Assembly (NCBI GenBank): GCA_945916235.1
Contig: CAMEGQ010000001.1
Span: 1-64,000, forward strand
Source of the DNA: an uncultured Porphyromonadaceae bacterium
GTDB taxonomy: Bacteria > Bacteroidota > Bacteroidia > Bacteroidales > Muribaculaceae
DNA length: 64,000 nucleotides
Direction of reading: 5' to 3'
Shown: positions 1 to 7,942 of the stretch, one piece after another
Layout of the letters: every line of letters begins with the position of its first letter
How positions within the stretch are numbered: the stretch's first letter is position 1
Notes under the pieces: generated by a model
The model's input: only the letters and a program-made list of their open reading frames with translations
Told to the model about the DNA's origin: nothing
Database searches by the model: none
Translations under genes and position numbers: made by a program

Positions 1-32
1 CGCTCTTTCCCTACACGACGCTCTTCCGATCT
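1..32. other. Illumina TruSeq adapter remnant (assembly artefact)
   Basis: From base 3 the sequence is the 3' part of the TruSeq universal adapter, ending in CTCTTCCGATCT at base 32. It is not biological. It shows the contig begins here and was built from untrimmed Illumina reads. Translations crossing bases 1-32 are spurious. Confidence 0.97.
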
Positions 33-520
33 GTTCGTAGGGTGTCCGTCCGCCCCCTCCGAGGCGGTTTATTCATATATGCGGAGGGGGTTCCAGCCAT
101 CTTGACACCGACAGAGGATAATCGCCACCCTACGCAAGTGTTTATTATTTTCGAAAACAATAATAATCGCGCGTAAAATTTTGTACGTTGAAAAAACACC
201 ATACATTAGAATCGTTAGATAGGACAAAGCGCTGCTACCTGACAACAGCAAATCGCTAATTGACCTACTGAAGAAACAAAATCGGAGGTTTCAACTTGGT
301 TGAGAAAATAAGCCTTGTAAATTGAAAGCTATGCGGTTGTCTGAATTGGACCACATCACAAATAACCCCGCTGCATTCAATCCAACGGGGTATAGCTGTA
401 AAGAAAAAAATATTACAATAGTTTGATTTCACTCCCAGCACACTCAGACTGGTTGCAATCAACAGTTGGCTACATATCGGGGCCAGTGAAAAAGATGAAG
501 GAATGGCCTACTGGCTCATG
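33..520. other. No supportable gene; hairpins and possible gene remnant
   Basis: No convincing coding frame. A 9-bp inverted repeat (CCCCCTCCG at 53-61, CGGAGGGGG at 82-90) could be a terminator stem. A weaker ACCCCG/CGGGGT pair lies near 366-392. An open plus-strand frame without a start runs to about 534 and reaches E1's terminal bases, so it may be the 3' stub of a gene hit by E1. Because the start of the contig is adapter-contaminated, the first tens of bases could also be chimeric. Confidence 0.4.
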
Positions 521-525
521 GTCAA

Positions 526-1782
526 CTACCGATAAGCTAAAGACTTAGCGGCTTGTGAGATAGTTCTCACAGACTTTTCCTGCTTCTTAGGAGCATCGCT
601 TCTTAGGTGCTTGGTAGCACGGTCGTCCACGGGAGGCTTCTCCACAGGCTTGACTTCCCCGCGTTGCACGGGTAGGGCCATTAGGCCAAATTCTTTGATG
701 TTCTGCGCCGCATTGATGTCGCGGTCGTGGTTGGTGCCACATTCGGGGCACGTCCACTTTCGCACAGATAGCGGCATTTTGTTAATCCGATAGCCGCAAT
801 GGTGACACAGCTTGCTCGAAGGGGCGAAGCGGTCAATCACTCGGTAGGCTACGCCATACCACTCGCATTTGTAGGCGAGCAGGCGGTAGAACTCTCCAAG
901 GCCAGCATCGGCAAAGCTGTACGCAAGGTGGTGGTTCTTCATCATACCCTTTACGTTCAGATCCTCCACACAGACGCAACTCACTTGGTTTTCATGAGTC
1001 AGTCTGTATGTGATTTTATGAAGGAAATCACTTCTGCGGTGAGCTACTTTGGAATGCAAGCGTGCGATGTGCAGCTTTGCTTTGGCGTAGTTGGAAGAGC
1101 CTTTCTTCTTGCGAGAAAGCGAACGCTGCAAGCGAGCCAGCCGCATCGAAGCGTTCTTTGACAATTTGGGAGAAGCAATCTTTTCGCCGGTTGACAGCGT
1201 TGCAAAATGCGTCAACCCGGTATCAATACCGATGGTTGTTTCACGCAATACCTTCTTCTGAGGTAGTGGCGTGAAGCTGTCTTCTACCAGGCATGTGGCG
1301 TAGTATCTACCGTCGCACTCCTTGATGATGGTGACGCGCTTCAGTTCTCCGTGGAAACGTCGGTGGAACTTGCATCGGATAGCGTTCTTCCCACGAAACT
1401 TCATGATTTCAATCAGCCCTTGTCGGAAGTCAGCCTTACTAAAACGAGGGCAGTTGAACTTTTGTACTCCGAATTTCTTCTTGAAGTTCGGGAACTTAGC
1501 GCTCTTCTTGAAGAAGTTCTGGTAGGCCGCATTCATCTGGCGGATGGCATACGAAAGGCTTCCAGAGTTTACCTCACGCAGCCACTCGTATTCATTCTTC
1601 AGCTCACGTTGCATCTTGTTTACCAAGTCAAACTCTCCGAGGTTCTTCTGTTCCTCCTTCCATGCACGAGACTTCGTATCGAGCGCCCAGTTATAGACAA
1701 AGCGCACGCAGCCGAAATGCTTTGCAAGTAGTACTTGCTGATCTTCGGTGGGGTAGATACGATATTTATAGCCTCGCAACAT
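526..1782 (-). CDS. tnpB: TnpB, RNA-guided RuvC nuclease of IS605 family (E1 copy)
   Basis: 418 residues, the usual TnpB length. N-terminal WED-like start (MLRGYKYRIYP), RuvC-I aspartate in IGIDTG, RuvC-II glutamate in VCVEDLN, zinc finger CHHCG...CPECG, and RuvC-III aspartate in HDRDINAAQNI; all expected catalytic and zinc residues are present. In this family TnpB cuts DNA next to a transposon-adjacent motif using an omega RNA from the element's right end. Here the gene runs into the right end: its stop lies within the conserved RE boundary because TAG in the usual KSLA* position reads TAT, adding two residues. Cotranscribed with the XRE gene 11 bp upstream. Confidence 0.95.
   Translation of the reverse strand: MLRGYKYRIYPTEDQQVLLAKHFGCVRFVYNWALDTKSRAWKEEQKNLGEFDLVNKMQRELKNEYEWLREVNSGSLSYAIRQMNAAYQNFFKKSAKFPNFKKKFGVQKFNCPRFSKADFRQGLIEIMKFRGKNAIRCKFHRRFHGELKRVTIIKECDGRYYATCLVEDSFTPLPQKKVLRETTIGIDTGLTHFATLSTGEKIASPKLSKNASMRLARLQRSLSRKKKGSSNYAKAKLHIARLHSKVAHRRSDFLHKITYRLTHENQVSCVCVEDLNVKGMMKNHHLAYSFADAGLGEFYRLLAYKCEWYGVAYRVIDRFAPSSKLCHHCGYRINKMPLSVRKWTCPECGTNHDRDINAAQNIKEFGLMALPVQRGEVKPVEKPPVDDRATKHLRSDAPKKQEKSVRTISQAAKSLAYR
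529..551 (-). repeat. E1 right-end hairpin
   Basis: CCGATAAG-CTAAAGA-CTTAGCGG: an 8-bp stem with one mismatch. The loop, read on the element strand, is TCTTTAG, as in the other right ends and in the E2 and E4 left ends. It overlaps the last codons of tnpB. Such subterminal hairpins are the recognition sites of Y1 TnpA transposases. Confidence 0.75.
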
Positions 1783-1793
1783 ATTAATAGAGA

Positions 1794-2048
1794 TTATTCG
1801 TTAGCAGATTCCTCTTCGAGCTTGAAACGTGCGCCGCATTTGGGGCAAATAATAGTATTACTATTCATTTCCTCTTTTGATTTGAAAAGCTCCCACGTTT
1901 CTACGCCAAGAGCATTTGCAATTTTCTCAATGGTGGCTAATGTTGGGTTGTTGAGTAGAGAATTTATGTTCTGTCTATTGACACCCATCATCTTGGCAAG
2001 CTCTGACTTTTTGAGCCCTCTTTCTTGTAGTAATACTTCTATATTCAT
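1794..2048 (-). CDS. XRE-family regulator with C-terminal CPKCG tail (E1)
   Basis: 84 residues. Residues 1-60 form a lambda-repressor-type HTH (ERGLKKSELAKMMGVNRQNINSLL). The tail CPKCGARFKLEEESAN holds a single CxxC. The tail is almost identical in all four elements, while the HTH differs strongly between them. The gene lies just upstream of tnpB on the same strand and diverges from the passenger genes across a promoter region with inverted repeats, so it is probably a local repressor of both transcripts. It has no close copy of its recognition helix in E2-E4. Confidence 0.85.
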   Translation of the reverse strand: MNIEVLLQERGLKKSELAKMMGVNRQNINSLLNNPTLATIEKIANALGVETWELFKSKEEMNSNTIICPKCGARFKLEEESANE

Positions 2049-2069
2049 AATAATATTGTTTTGAATGCT

Positions 2070-2183
2070 GCAAAGTTACACATTATATAAATATGTAACA
2101 AGAAGCAATTACTAAATAAGTTTAAAACCATAATAAAATATTACCGATTGTTTTGTAGTGTAATTATATATAGTTACATTTGC
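2070..2183. promoter_or_regulatory. E1 divergent promoters and operators
   Basis: Minus-strand -7 box TAACTTTGC (2070-2078 read in reverse) serves XRE-tnpB, and plus-strand TACATTTGC (2175-2183) serves the passengers. Inverted repeat GTTACA...TGTAAC lies at 2075-2099 and a related TGTAA...TTACA repeat at 2159-2178; each overlaps one -7 box. This is the expected geometry for autorepression of both promoters. The half-site differs from those of E2 and E3. Confidence 0.7.
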
Positions 2184-2218
2184 AGCGTGAAACTAATAAC
2201 ACCAAAGCATATTCTATT

Positions 2219-2380
2219 ATGAAAAAGAAATCAAGACTCACAGCGCAGCGCATCGCCTCGATTGAACGGATCATGCAGGCGTTCCGTAGCGAACCCGCCA
2301 TCTTCAGCGCACAGGTGGCCGACGTGACAATCGGAAATTGTGTAATCAGAAAACTTAGTGAAAGGGAGGACAGCTTATGA
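2219..2380 (+). CDS. Passenger protein of the 78-residue family, internally deleted (E1)
   Basis: 53 residues. Matches the 78-residue proteins of E2-E4 at both ends (MKKKSR..AQRIAS.ERIMQAFR and RKLSEREDSL), but lacks about 25 central residues between GNC and the C-terminal RKLS segment. The frame is kept, so it may still be translated. It overlaps the next gene by ATGA, as in the intact copies. Function unknown. Confidence 0.6.
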   Translation: MKKKSRLTAQRIASIERIMQAFRSEPAIFSAQVADVTIGNCVIRKLSEREDSL

Positions 2381-2751
2381 AGACGAACAGAGAAGACCTG
2401 ACCAGAGAGCGGGTAGAACAGGCGCTGAGGGAGTACTTCGGCCATTCGCTCAGAACATTGCACGTAAAGGAATCGGTGCTTTGCATCCATGCCACCGTAT
2501 GCTACGACAACTTCAAGACCGAGTACACCGTAAGGCGCGAGCTGATGGAGCTGCTGCCAATGGTGCGCATCGAATTGGAGCGAGGCTATACGGATGATGT
2601 CATGCTCGATGCCATCTACTGCGCCGACCTGGAGGACAAGACCATTTATGTAAGCGGTATCGGTGGTGTGCTCAAGCCCACCACGCTACATGAGTTCCTT
2701 ATCGAATACCTCGACAACAGGGAACTTGACCAAGTGAAACCTATTGTATAA
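2377..2751 (+). CDS. 124-residue passenger protein (E1)
   Basis: Present in all four elements at full length and over 90% alike by eye (MKTN.ED/ERVEQ.LREYFG...LHEFLIEYLDN.EL.QV.PIV). No recognised domain; it is acidic, with no membrane segment and no obvious catalytic motif. Its start overlaps the stop of the preceding gene (ATGA), implying translational coupling. Retention of the reading frame in every copy, including this otherwise decayed one, points to selection. Function unknown. Confidence 0.8.
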   Translation: MKTNREDLTRERVEQALREYFGHSLRTLHVKESVLCIHATVCYDNFKTEYTVRRELMELLPMVRIELERGYTDDVMLDAIYCADLEDKTIYVSGIGGVLKPTTLHEFLIEYLDNRELDQVKPIV

Positions 2752-2770
2752 CGTATAAACCCATCAAACC

Positions 2771-2878
2771 ATGATTGAGACATTATATCAATGCGTAGCA
2801 TTCTGCGTGTACCTGTTCGGAGGGATGTACCTCTACTACCGCATAGTAAGGAAACCCGGAGATAAGTTCTTTCTGTAG
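2771..2878 (+). CDS. 35-residue single-pass membrane peptide (E1)
   Basis: Starts MIETLYQCVAFCVYLFGG and continues with an aromatic YLYY segment before a basic tail (VRKPGDKFF). One hydrophobic stretch of about 20 residues followed by positive charge fits a small N-out/C-in membrane peptide. Exactly 35 codons plus stop in all four elements, always the last passenger gene before the tnpA region. Too short for ordinary gene callers. Function unknown; a type I toxin-like or membrane-signalling role is only a possibility. Confidence 0.7.
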   Translation: MIETLYQCVAFCVYLFGGMYLYYRIVRKPGDKFFL

Positions 2879-2929
2879 GACCAACGCCGACGTAAAGGTG
2901 CAGCGTTGTAAGCGTTATATAAATAAAAA

Positions 2930-2966
2930 CATGCTGAACAACATAATTCAAAAGTTGTGCAGCATG
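2930..2966. repeat. Strong inverted repeat after E1
   Basis: CATGCTG-a-ACAAC, 11-base spacer, GTTGT-g-CAGCATG. This 7+5 bp stem with one mismatch has no T run, so it is not an obvious terminator. It sits between E1's remaining end and the 3072 gene and could be an operator, an RNA element, or a displaced element end. Confidence 0.5.
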
Positions 2967-3071
2967 AAAATAAAACGCATCTTTGTAAAGCGACTACAAG
3001 AGCGGTCGCATAAGAAACATTTTTGGTTAACAACTATTCAGCCCTCGACAGCACGGTTAAGTCAAAATAAC

Positions 3072-3386
3072 ATGAAACAATTAGCTACTGGAATATATTA
3101 CGTCGTACAATATGTGCATCAGTTTAAGGATATTCCTCTTCAATCGTTCGAAAATACCACTTATGAATCGATTCACACGACATTGGAAGAGGCCAAAAAG
3201 GTCTATGAAAGAGAGCTGTCTATGAACCATTATAAGAAGATTGAGGAGTTGGGATTTAAGCCTACGGACGAGGAGTACGATAAACACTCGTTCAATCTCG
3301 GCATCGACCGGCTTACGGTGGATGAAGAGGGTGACAAAGAGTACGAGACTGTAGTGATGAGTGAACAAGATTATTATGATATTTAA
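3072..3386 (+). CDS. Hypothetical protein, 104 residues
   Basis: Not recognised. The ATG at 3072 (MKQLATGIYYVVQ) is preferred over more distant in-frame starts because it follows the same leader sequence seen before the next gene (CCTCGACAGCA.CGGTTAAGTCAAAA). Acidic, with a run of helical segments and an acidic C-terminus (SEQDYYDI). First of four small co-directional genes ending at a terminator at 4191. Confidence 0.65.
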   Translation: MKQLATGIYYVVQYVHQFKDIPLQSFENTTYESIHTTLEEAKKVYERELSMNHYKKIEELGFKPTDEEYDKHSFNLGIDRLTVDEEGDKEYETVVMSEQDYYDI

Positions 3387-3418
3387 GCCCTCGACAGCAT
3401 CGGTTAAGTCAAAACAGT
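3387..3418 (+). repeat. Leader direct repeat (second copy; first at about 3042-3068)
   Basis: GCCCTCGACAGCATCGGTTAAG at 3387 and the same sequence minus one T at about 3042 lie immediately upstream of the start codons at 3419 and 3072. Both are followed by TCAAAA. The duplication could mark a shared translational or regulatory leader, or a duplicated gene start. Confidence 0.6.
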
Positions 3419-3694
3419 ATGATTAAATATACTATCCATTTCGTTTACGAAAATCCTTCATCAGATTGTTTGAACAATCTTGGAAAAACTGTATTAGGAG
3501 TCAATTCGCCAATAAGAAAACTTATTGCAAAAGGTACTTCATATAATGAAGAAGTTGCGTTGATTGAGTGCAACCAAATTGTAGGTGGAGATCTGAAACT
3601 TTACGATACATCTACATTCCACAACAAAAAAAGAAACTGCTACAGTAAACATGTAGGAAAAAGCAGTTTCCAGGTTAAGATTGAAAACGTATGA
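3419..3694 (+). CDS. Hypothetical protein, 91 residues
   Basis: Not recognised. Starts MIKYTIHFVYENP; Lys-rich, with alternating hydrophobic residues suggesting a small beta protein. Its stop overlaps the next start (ATGA at 3691), so the two are probably translationally coupled. It shares its 5' leader repeat with the gene at 3072. Confidence 0.65.
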   Translation: MIKYTIHFVYENPSSDCLNNLGKTVLGVNSPIRKLIAKGTSYNEEVALIECNQIVGGDLKLYDTSTFHNKKRNCYSKHVGKSSFQVKIENV

Positions 3695-3939
3695 AGAAGA
3701 CAGAATTTATTCAGATAGTGGAAGCTACCGGTAAGGAGTTCCGTATCGAAAAGACCATCAGCGGTTACTATCGCCTGATGGAAGGTGATAACATCTACCA
3801 CGACGACTCGGCAGACGAAGATGTCAGCGGGACCTACGAAGAGGCCGAAGCCTACTTTGCAAACATGCTCCTGGAGTATGAGGTTCCTGAGGATATGAAG
3901 GTGATGAGAGATGGTGTCTGGTTACTCAAGAAAGTTTAA
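3691..3939 (+). CDS. Hypothetical acidic protein, 82 residues
   Basis: Not recognised. MKKTEFIQIVEATGKEF start, then a strongly acidic middle (HDDSADEDVSGTYEEAEAYF) and a basic end. Coupled to the preceding gene by a 4-base overlap and three bases from the next start. A small acidic early phage protein, possibly a DNA mimic or inhibitor, but nothing in the sequence proves this. Confidence 0.65.
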   Translation: MKKTEFIQIVEATGKEFRIEKTISGYYRLMEGDNIYHDDSADEDVSGTYEEAEAYFANMLLEYEVPEDMKVMRDGVWLLKKV

Positions 3940-3942
3940 GAT

Positions 3943-4158
3943 ATGATGAATATGGAAAACATGACAATCAAAGAGTTTGTCAATGGCGTAAAGCAGTTTG
4001 TGACGGACAAAGAGACTGTGGCGAACTTTACAGTTAAGACAAAGGATAGCTACATCATTGAGATAACCGTTCAGATAGACGATGGGTCGTATGACGCGGA
4101 GAGAGCGGCTGAAGCTCAAGGTATGATAGATTTTGGCGAAGACCACAACGATGATTAA
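3943..4158 (+). CDS. Hypothetical protein, 71 residues
   Basis: Not recognised. Several in-frame ATGs (3943, 3946, 3952) lie at the start, so the true N-terminus is uncertain. Contains a KDSYIIEITVQIDDGSYDAERAAEAQG segment, with the pattern of a short strand pair and a helix, and an acidic end (FGEDHNDD). Last gene before the 4191 terminator. Confidence 0.6.
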   Translation: MMNMENMTIKEFVNGVKQFVTDKETVANFTVKTKDSYIIEITVQIDDGSYDAERAAEAQGMIDFGEDHNDD

Positions 4159-4190
4159 CCCGTCGCGGTGAGAGATGTACAATAAAGAGA

Positions 4191-4216
4191 AGAGGGCCAG
4201 CGTGCCCTCTTTTTTT
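4191..4216 (+). terminator. Intrinsic terminator
   Basis: AGAGGGC-CAGCGT-GCCCTCT followed by a T7 run. It ends the small-gene operon just before the late-type promoter at 4220. Confidence 0.9.
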
Positions 4217-4219
4217 GTG

Positions 4220-4254
4220 TCCTTTTGTGTCGGGCATAGAGTGGTTAACTTTGC
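4220..4254 (+). promoter_or_regulatory. Late-type promoter P1
   Basis: TCCTTTTG begins at 4220 and -7 box TAACTTTGC at 4246, exactly 26 bases apart. Five other virion or lysis units have the same spacing (39184 minus, 43748, 47431, 49694, 62351). It lies 27 bases upstream of the 4281 start. Confidence 0.8.
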
Positions 4255-4280
4255 GATATGATTTAAAACGGAGGTAAACT

Positions 4281-5429
4281 ATGCTACTTACTACTGACGA
4301 CGAAATCCGTTCCTTGATGCCGACGAGCAAGTGGAACGATGTGGATATGCTGCTCTCTTGTGTGGAAGAGGAGGAGCAGAACGTGGTGCTTAATCTGCTG
4401 GGCGATGAGCTGATGAACCGCTTGGTGGCCGACTACGAGCGACTGAAGGCGGAGCATGGAGGGATTACCCCCGACGTGCTACGCCCCGATATGCTGGTAG
4501 ATCAGGCCGACCGCCAGGCGGTGCGGGCCATCCGTATCTGCCAGAAGATTCAGCTCTTCCTGGCTGTGGCTCATAATGCCGGACTGATGAGCGTGCAGTT
4601 CAACAGCGGTGGCGGACTGAACCAAGCCACGGCGGAGTACTACGAGAAGGCCGACGATAAGTCGGTAGAGCGATTCGTGAAGGATGCCTACATGAAGGCG
4701 CATCGCAATACGGACGAGCTGCTCACTCTGCTGGAGCATGACGCCCGCAGCCCACAACCGCTGTGGGCCGAGCTGTGGAAGCAGAGCCGCTACTACTTCG
4801 AGCAATCCAATCTGCTGATCACTACAGCCCTTCAGATGCAGTACTTCCTGAACATCAACAGCAGCCGCCAACGCTTCATCGAGTTGCTACCCGACCTCCA
4901 GTTTGTGCAGCAGCACTACATCAAGCCCCGACTGGGCGTCAAGCTGACTGAAGCCTTTATCCGCTTCAACACGAGCAACGAGGTGATTCACTACCCCTAC
5001 CATCCCGAAGCACAACCCGAAGGCGAAGCGCCAACCGAAGGCGAAGCGCAGGCCGAAGGCGAAGGCAGCCAACACCCCATCTACTCCGATGCGATGCTGG
5101 CGTGGTGCGATGCCATTCAACGCGTGCGCATGGCCATGGCCATCTTCACCGAGTGGCGCAACCCCCAGCTGCGCCGCAAGGAGAGCCTGGACGAGGCCAA
5201 CCTAAGCATAGCCTCTGCCGTAAGCTACATCAGCGAGAACCAGGAGTACTTCATGCCCTACATAGAGAGTTCGCCCTTCTACGTGAAGCCTGTGGTGGAG
5301 GAGGAGCTGACCGACGAAGAGCGCCAGCGTCAGAACCGCTGCATCTGCGGAGAGCCCCCCGCCTACGACCCCTGCAACCCAACGAATAAAGCCACCACCA
5401 TCTTCGGCCTGGGGCTGAGACAACACTAA
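4281..5429 (+). CDS. Probable virion (connector/neck) protein, DUF6712-like
   Basis: 382 residues. Starts MLLTTDDEIRSLMPTSKW after an AACGGAGGTAAACT leader that contains a Shine-Dalgarno-like GGAGG. Mostly helical. It carries a short EGEAPTEGEAQAEGEG repeat linker around residue 250 and a Cys pair near the C-terminus (CICGEPPAYDPC). From memory it resembles the DUF6712 family of Bacteroides phages, thought to be head-tail connection proteins. First gene of a late unit with two large structural-type proteins downstream. Confidence 0.55.
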   Translation: MLLTTDDEIRSLMPTSKWNDVDMLLSCVEEEEQNVVLNLLGDELMNRLVADYERLKAEHGGITPDVLRPDMLVDQADRQAVRAIRICQKIQLFLAVAHNAGLMSVQFNSGGGLNQATAEYYEKADDKSVERFVKDAYMKAHRNTDELLTLLEHDARSPQPLWAELWKQSRYYFEQSNLLITTALQMQYFLNINSSRQRFIELLPDLQFVQQHYIKPRLGVKLTEAFIRFNTSNEVIHYPYHPEAQPEGEAPTEGEAQAEGEGSQHPIYSDAMLAWCDAIQRVRMAMAIFTEWRNPQLRRKESLDEANLSIASAVSYISENQEYFMPYIESSPFYVKPVVEEELTDEERQRQNRCICGEPPAYDPCNPTNKATTIFGLGLRQH

Positions 5430-5469
5430 GAATGAATGTTTCTCAACCGTATAATTATAAATTGCGTAC

Positions 5470-7878
5470 ATGGACGGATTGGCATTGAAAATCGGTGAGC
5501 AGTGGGCCAAGCTCGCTGCGGGCACCAGCATTACGATAACGGAGAAGTCGCCCGTATTCAACGACGGCAACGCCTTCTCCATCCCCTTTCGGCTCAACGC
5601 GGAGATGAACCGTCACCTGCTGGGCAACGCTACCGAGGTGGAGGGCATCAGCTTCTACGAGGCCATCGACCGCAAGCCGGCCACCCTCTACGTGCAGGGC
5701 ATCCCCCTGTTCTACGGCGTCATCCGCCTCGACAGCGAAGAGGCCGCCATGGAAGACGGCTACATCGAGGTCAATCTGGAGAGCGGCAACCTGACCTTCA
5801 ACGACCGAATAGATGGCATGAACTGCCGCGACGTGCCGCTGAAGGATAAACTCTACATCGGTGAGAAGCTGAACGAACGAAACATCTATGTATCTGAAAG
5901 GGGGACGCACAAGGAGAGGCGCATCCTCTCTTATTGGCCGGACGTATATCAGCGCATGCAAGTGGACGGCATACTCAGCACCAACGAAGTGAATCCCTAT
6001 CCTATATCGCCTTATTGCAACATGCGTATCTGTTACAAGATGCCTGATGAGAACGGTGAGGGAGAGAATTACACCGAATTGACCGAAAAAAAGAAGGCCC
6101 TTATTGATAGCGAAATGAATAAGGCGGTCTATAATAATTACCTGGTGCTCGGAGCCGACCGAAAGATGTCTTCGCCATGCTTCTATGTGCTCTATTTCAT
6201 AGACTGCCTGTTTAAGCACCTGGGTATCTCGTTTGTCAACAATATAGCCTACATGGAGGATATGTGCCGACTGGCTTTCGTCAACATGGATTACTGCTAC
6301 GACCTGGAGGACAGTGGACGCAAAGTGACGGACTTTACCTATGTAACGAAGGGCTCTATCTTTGATTTTTGCGACACCTACATAGCCCAGCTGATTGGCG
6401 AAAGCAAATTAAACTTCCGCTACGAAGACCCCATATATTACTGTGTAGCCAACTCGAAGAACTTCCCCGACGAGGAGGTGAAGAACGTGATTGATGCGCT
6501 GTCTAACGGATTTGGCATAAGATTCATACCCAACCGAGAGAGCACACAGATAACAGCGGTCTATATTCGGGATATATTGCGGGATAATACGGCACCAGAG
6601 ATACCTTGCAAGGTATTGGAACTGGTAAAGACCGACCTGAATACACGTGGATTTAAGCTGACATACAACGGTTCGGAGGATGATACGGCTTACAACTACA
6701 GCGACTACAAGCAGGTGGAGCAGGTCACGGCATACAATGAAATCGTGGCCAAGGTGACGAGCAACAATAAGACAACCTATCTGGATAAGCGAAACGGCAA
6801 CGCCTACCGTGTGAAAATTGATGATGATGCAAAGTCTTCATCGGACGCACGGCCAGCGCTGTTTGAGGTGGGAGCGTTTGGTGATGCGACCTACGGTGAT
6901 TGCAGCGACGAGGAACTGACAGAGGTTGTGGAAGTAGGATTTGAGCCGGTCATAATGAATGATGTAGGATTTGGCTCGCGCAAGGATCGTATGAATCAGT
7001 CGCGTCGCTCTGATACCGTCAGCTTAGCAGATTCCGATTCGGGAGAAGGAGAAAGAGGGTATAGCGACGATATAAACAACGAACAGACCTTTGCTTTCTT
7101 CCTCGACGTGAGCATGAAGTACCCATCCTGTCCGCCGCTGATAGATTGCTCGATTTGGTTGAGTTTATCCAATCGTGGCACGATGGAGGGAGGTGTGAAA
7201 TATACCCAGTTCGTCCTTCAGCGATACGACGAGAGTTTTTCTACGACACGCAATGAGCTGAACAACCGTGTAACGGCAGACGGTCAAGGAAGAACTTCGT
7301 CATCACCGATGCCTACGCGCAGAGTGAATCAACCCGCAGATAAGTTTGACAACAAATCGCCTATACACAGCTACGACTGCGGATTGATGCTGGGCATCAT
7401 GCGAGGACCAGGCAATGAGTCGGGTATTGAAGACATTGAGGAGAACTACGACGAGGAGGGTAACTTTAAGTATGTGATGACGGGTAAAAAATCGGCCTTC
7501 CACAGCGACATCTGCGACAACTACAACCGCCTCTTTGACTACAACGGTACCGAGCAAGGTGGGGTGGATGTGAGCGGACGCTTCTCGCTGAAGCTGAGGG
7601 CTGAGAAACCGAACCCCGAAGGGGGATTCTTCCCGATTACCGACGTCAACATGCAGAAGCGCGGCCTCTTCGACAAGTTCTATGCCGAGTATGCCCACTT
7701 CGTCACCCATCGCAAGCTGCTGAAGATGAAGCTGCGCATCGAGATGGCCGACCTGCTGCGGATAGACTGGAGCAAGCGCTACACCATCGGCCAGTACAAA
7801 GGCTTCATCAACAGGTACGAATACACCGTATCAGATGAAGGGATGGGAGTCGTCTCGCTGGAGATGTACACGATGTAA
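5470..7878 (+). CDS. Large probable virion protein, 802 residues
   Basis: Starts MDGLALKIGEQWAKLAAGTSITITEKSPVF. Many beta-type segments throughout, including a C-terminal segment (HRKLLKMKLRIEMADLLRIDWSKRYTIGQYKGF) typical of tail or baseplate hub proteins of Bacteroides phages. No enzymatic motif found. It lies in the late unit after the connector-like gene. Function inferred only from position, length and composition. Confidence 0.55.
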   Translation: MDGLALKIGEQWAKLAAGTSITITEKSPVFNDGNAFSIPFRLNAEMNRHLLGNATEVEGISFYEAIDRKPATLYVQGIPLFYGVIRLDSEEAAMEDGYIEVNLESGNLTFNDRIDGMNCRDVPLKDKLYIGEKLNERNIYVSERGTHKERRILSYWPDVYQRMQVDGILSTNEVNPYPISPYCNMRICYKMPDENGEGENYTELTEKKKALIDSEMNKAVYNNYLVLGADRKMSSPCFYVLYFIDCLFKHLGISFVNNIAYMEDMCRLAFVNMDYCYDLEDSGRKVTDFTYVTKGSIFDFCDTYIAQLIGESKLNFRYEDPIYYCVANSKNFPDEEVKNVIDALSNGFGIRFIPNRESTQITAVYIRDILRDNTAPEIPCKVLELVKTDLNTRGFKLTYNGSEDDTAYNYSDYKQVEQVTAYNEIVAKVTSNNKTTYLDKRNGNAYRVKIDDDAKSSSDARPALFEVGAFGDATYGDCSDEELTEVVEVGFEPVIMNDVGFGSRKDRMNQSRRSDTVSLADSDSGEGERGYSDDINNEQTFAFFLDVSMKYPSCPPLIDCSIWLSLSNRGTMEGGVKYTQFVLQRYDESFSTTRNELNNRVTADGQGRTSSSPMPTRRVNQPADKFDNKSPIHSYDCGLMLGIMRGPGNESGIEDIEENYDEEGNFKYVMTGKKSAFHSDICDNYNRLFDYNGTEQGGVDVSGRFSLKLRAEKPNPEGGFFPITDVNMQKRGLFDKFYAEYAHFVTHRKLLKMKLRIEMADLLRIDWSKRYTIGQYKGFINRYEYTVSDEGMGVVSLEMYTM

Positions 7879-7942
7879 ACCCATCACAGACAACGGATAA
7901 CTGACAACTGATCACTAATAACTAACAATGATTCAATAGACA

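Larger units (their letters stand above)
521..2890 (-). mobile_element. E1: IS200/IS605-like composite element, left end missing
   Basis: First of four related elements. Order from the right end (RE): tnpB, XRE regulator, divergent promoters, small passenger genes. The RE boundary GTCAAC (reverse complement GTTGAC) at 521-526 is shared by all four copies, and flanks diverge outside it. The RE hairpin at 529-551 has a 7-base loop (CTAAAGA here, TCTTTAG on the other strand). tnpA and the left-end hairpin are absent: similarity to E3 stops around 2890, just after the 35-residue gene. The 97-residue passenger gene is also absent and the 78-residue one is internally deleted, making E1 the most reduced copy. 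Confidence 0.85.

Noticed and set aside
11-251. Minus-strand open frames at the contig start
   Set aside because: They read through the adapter or through hairpin sequence and have no coding features.
4191-4216. Operator palindrome
   Set aside because: Stem followed by T7 at the end of an operon is better explained as a terminator.
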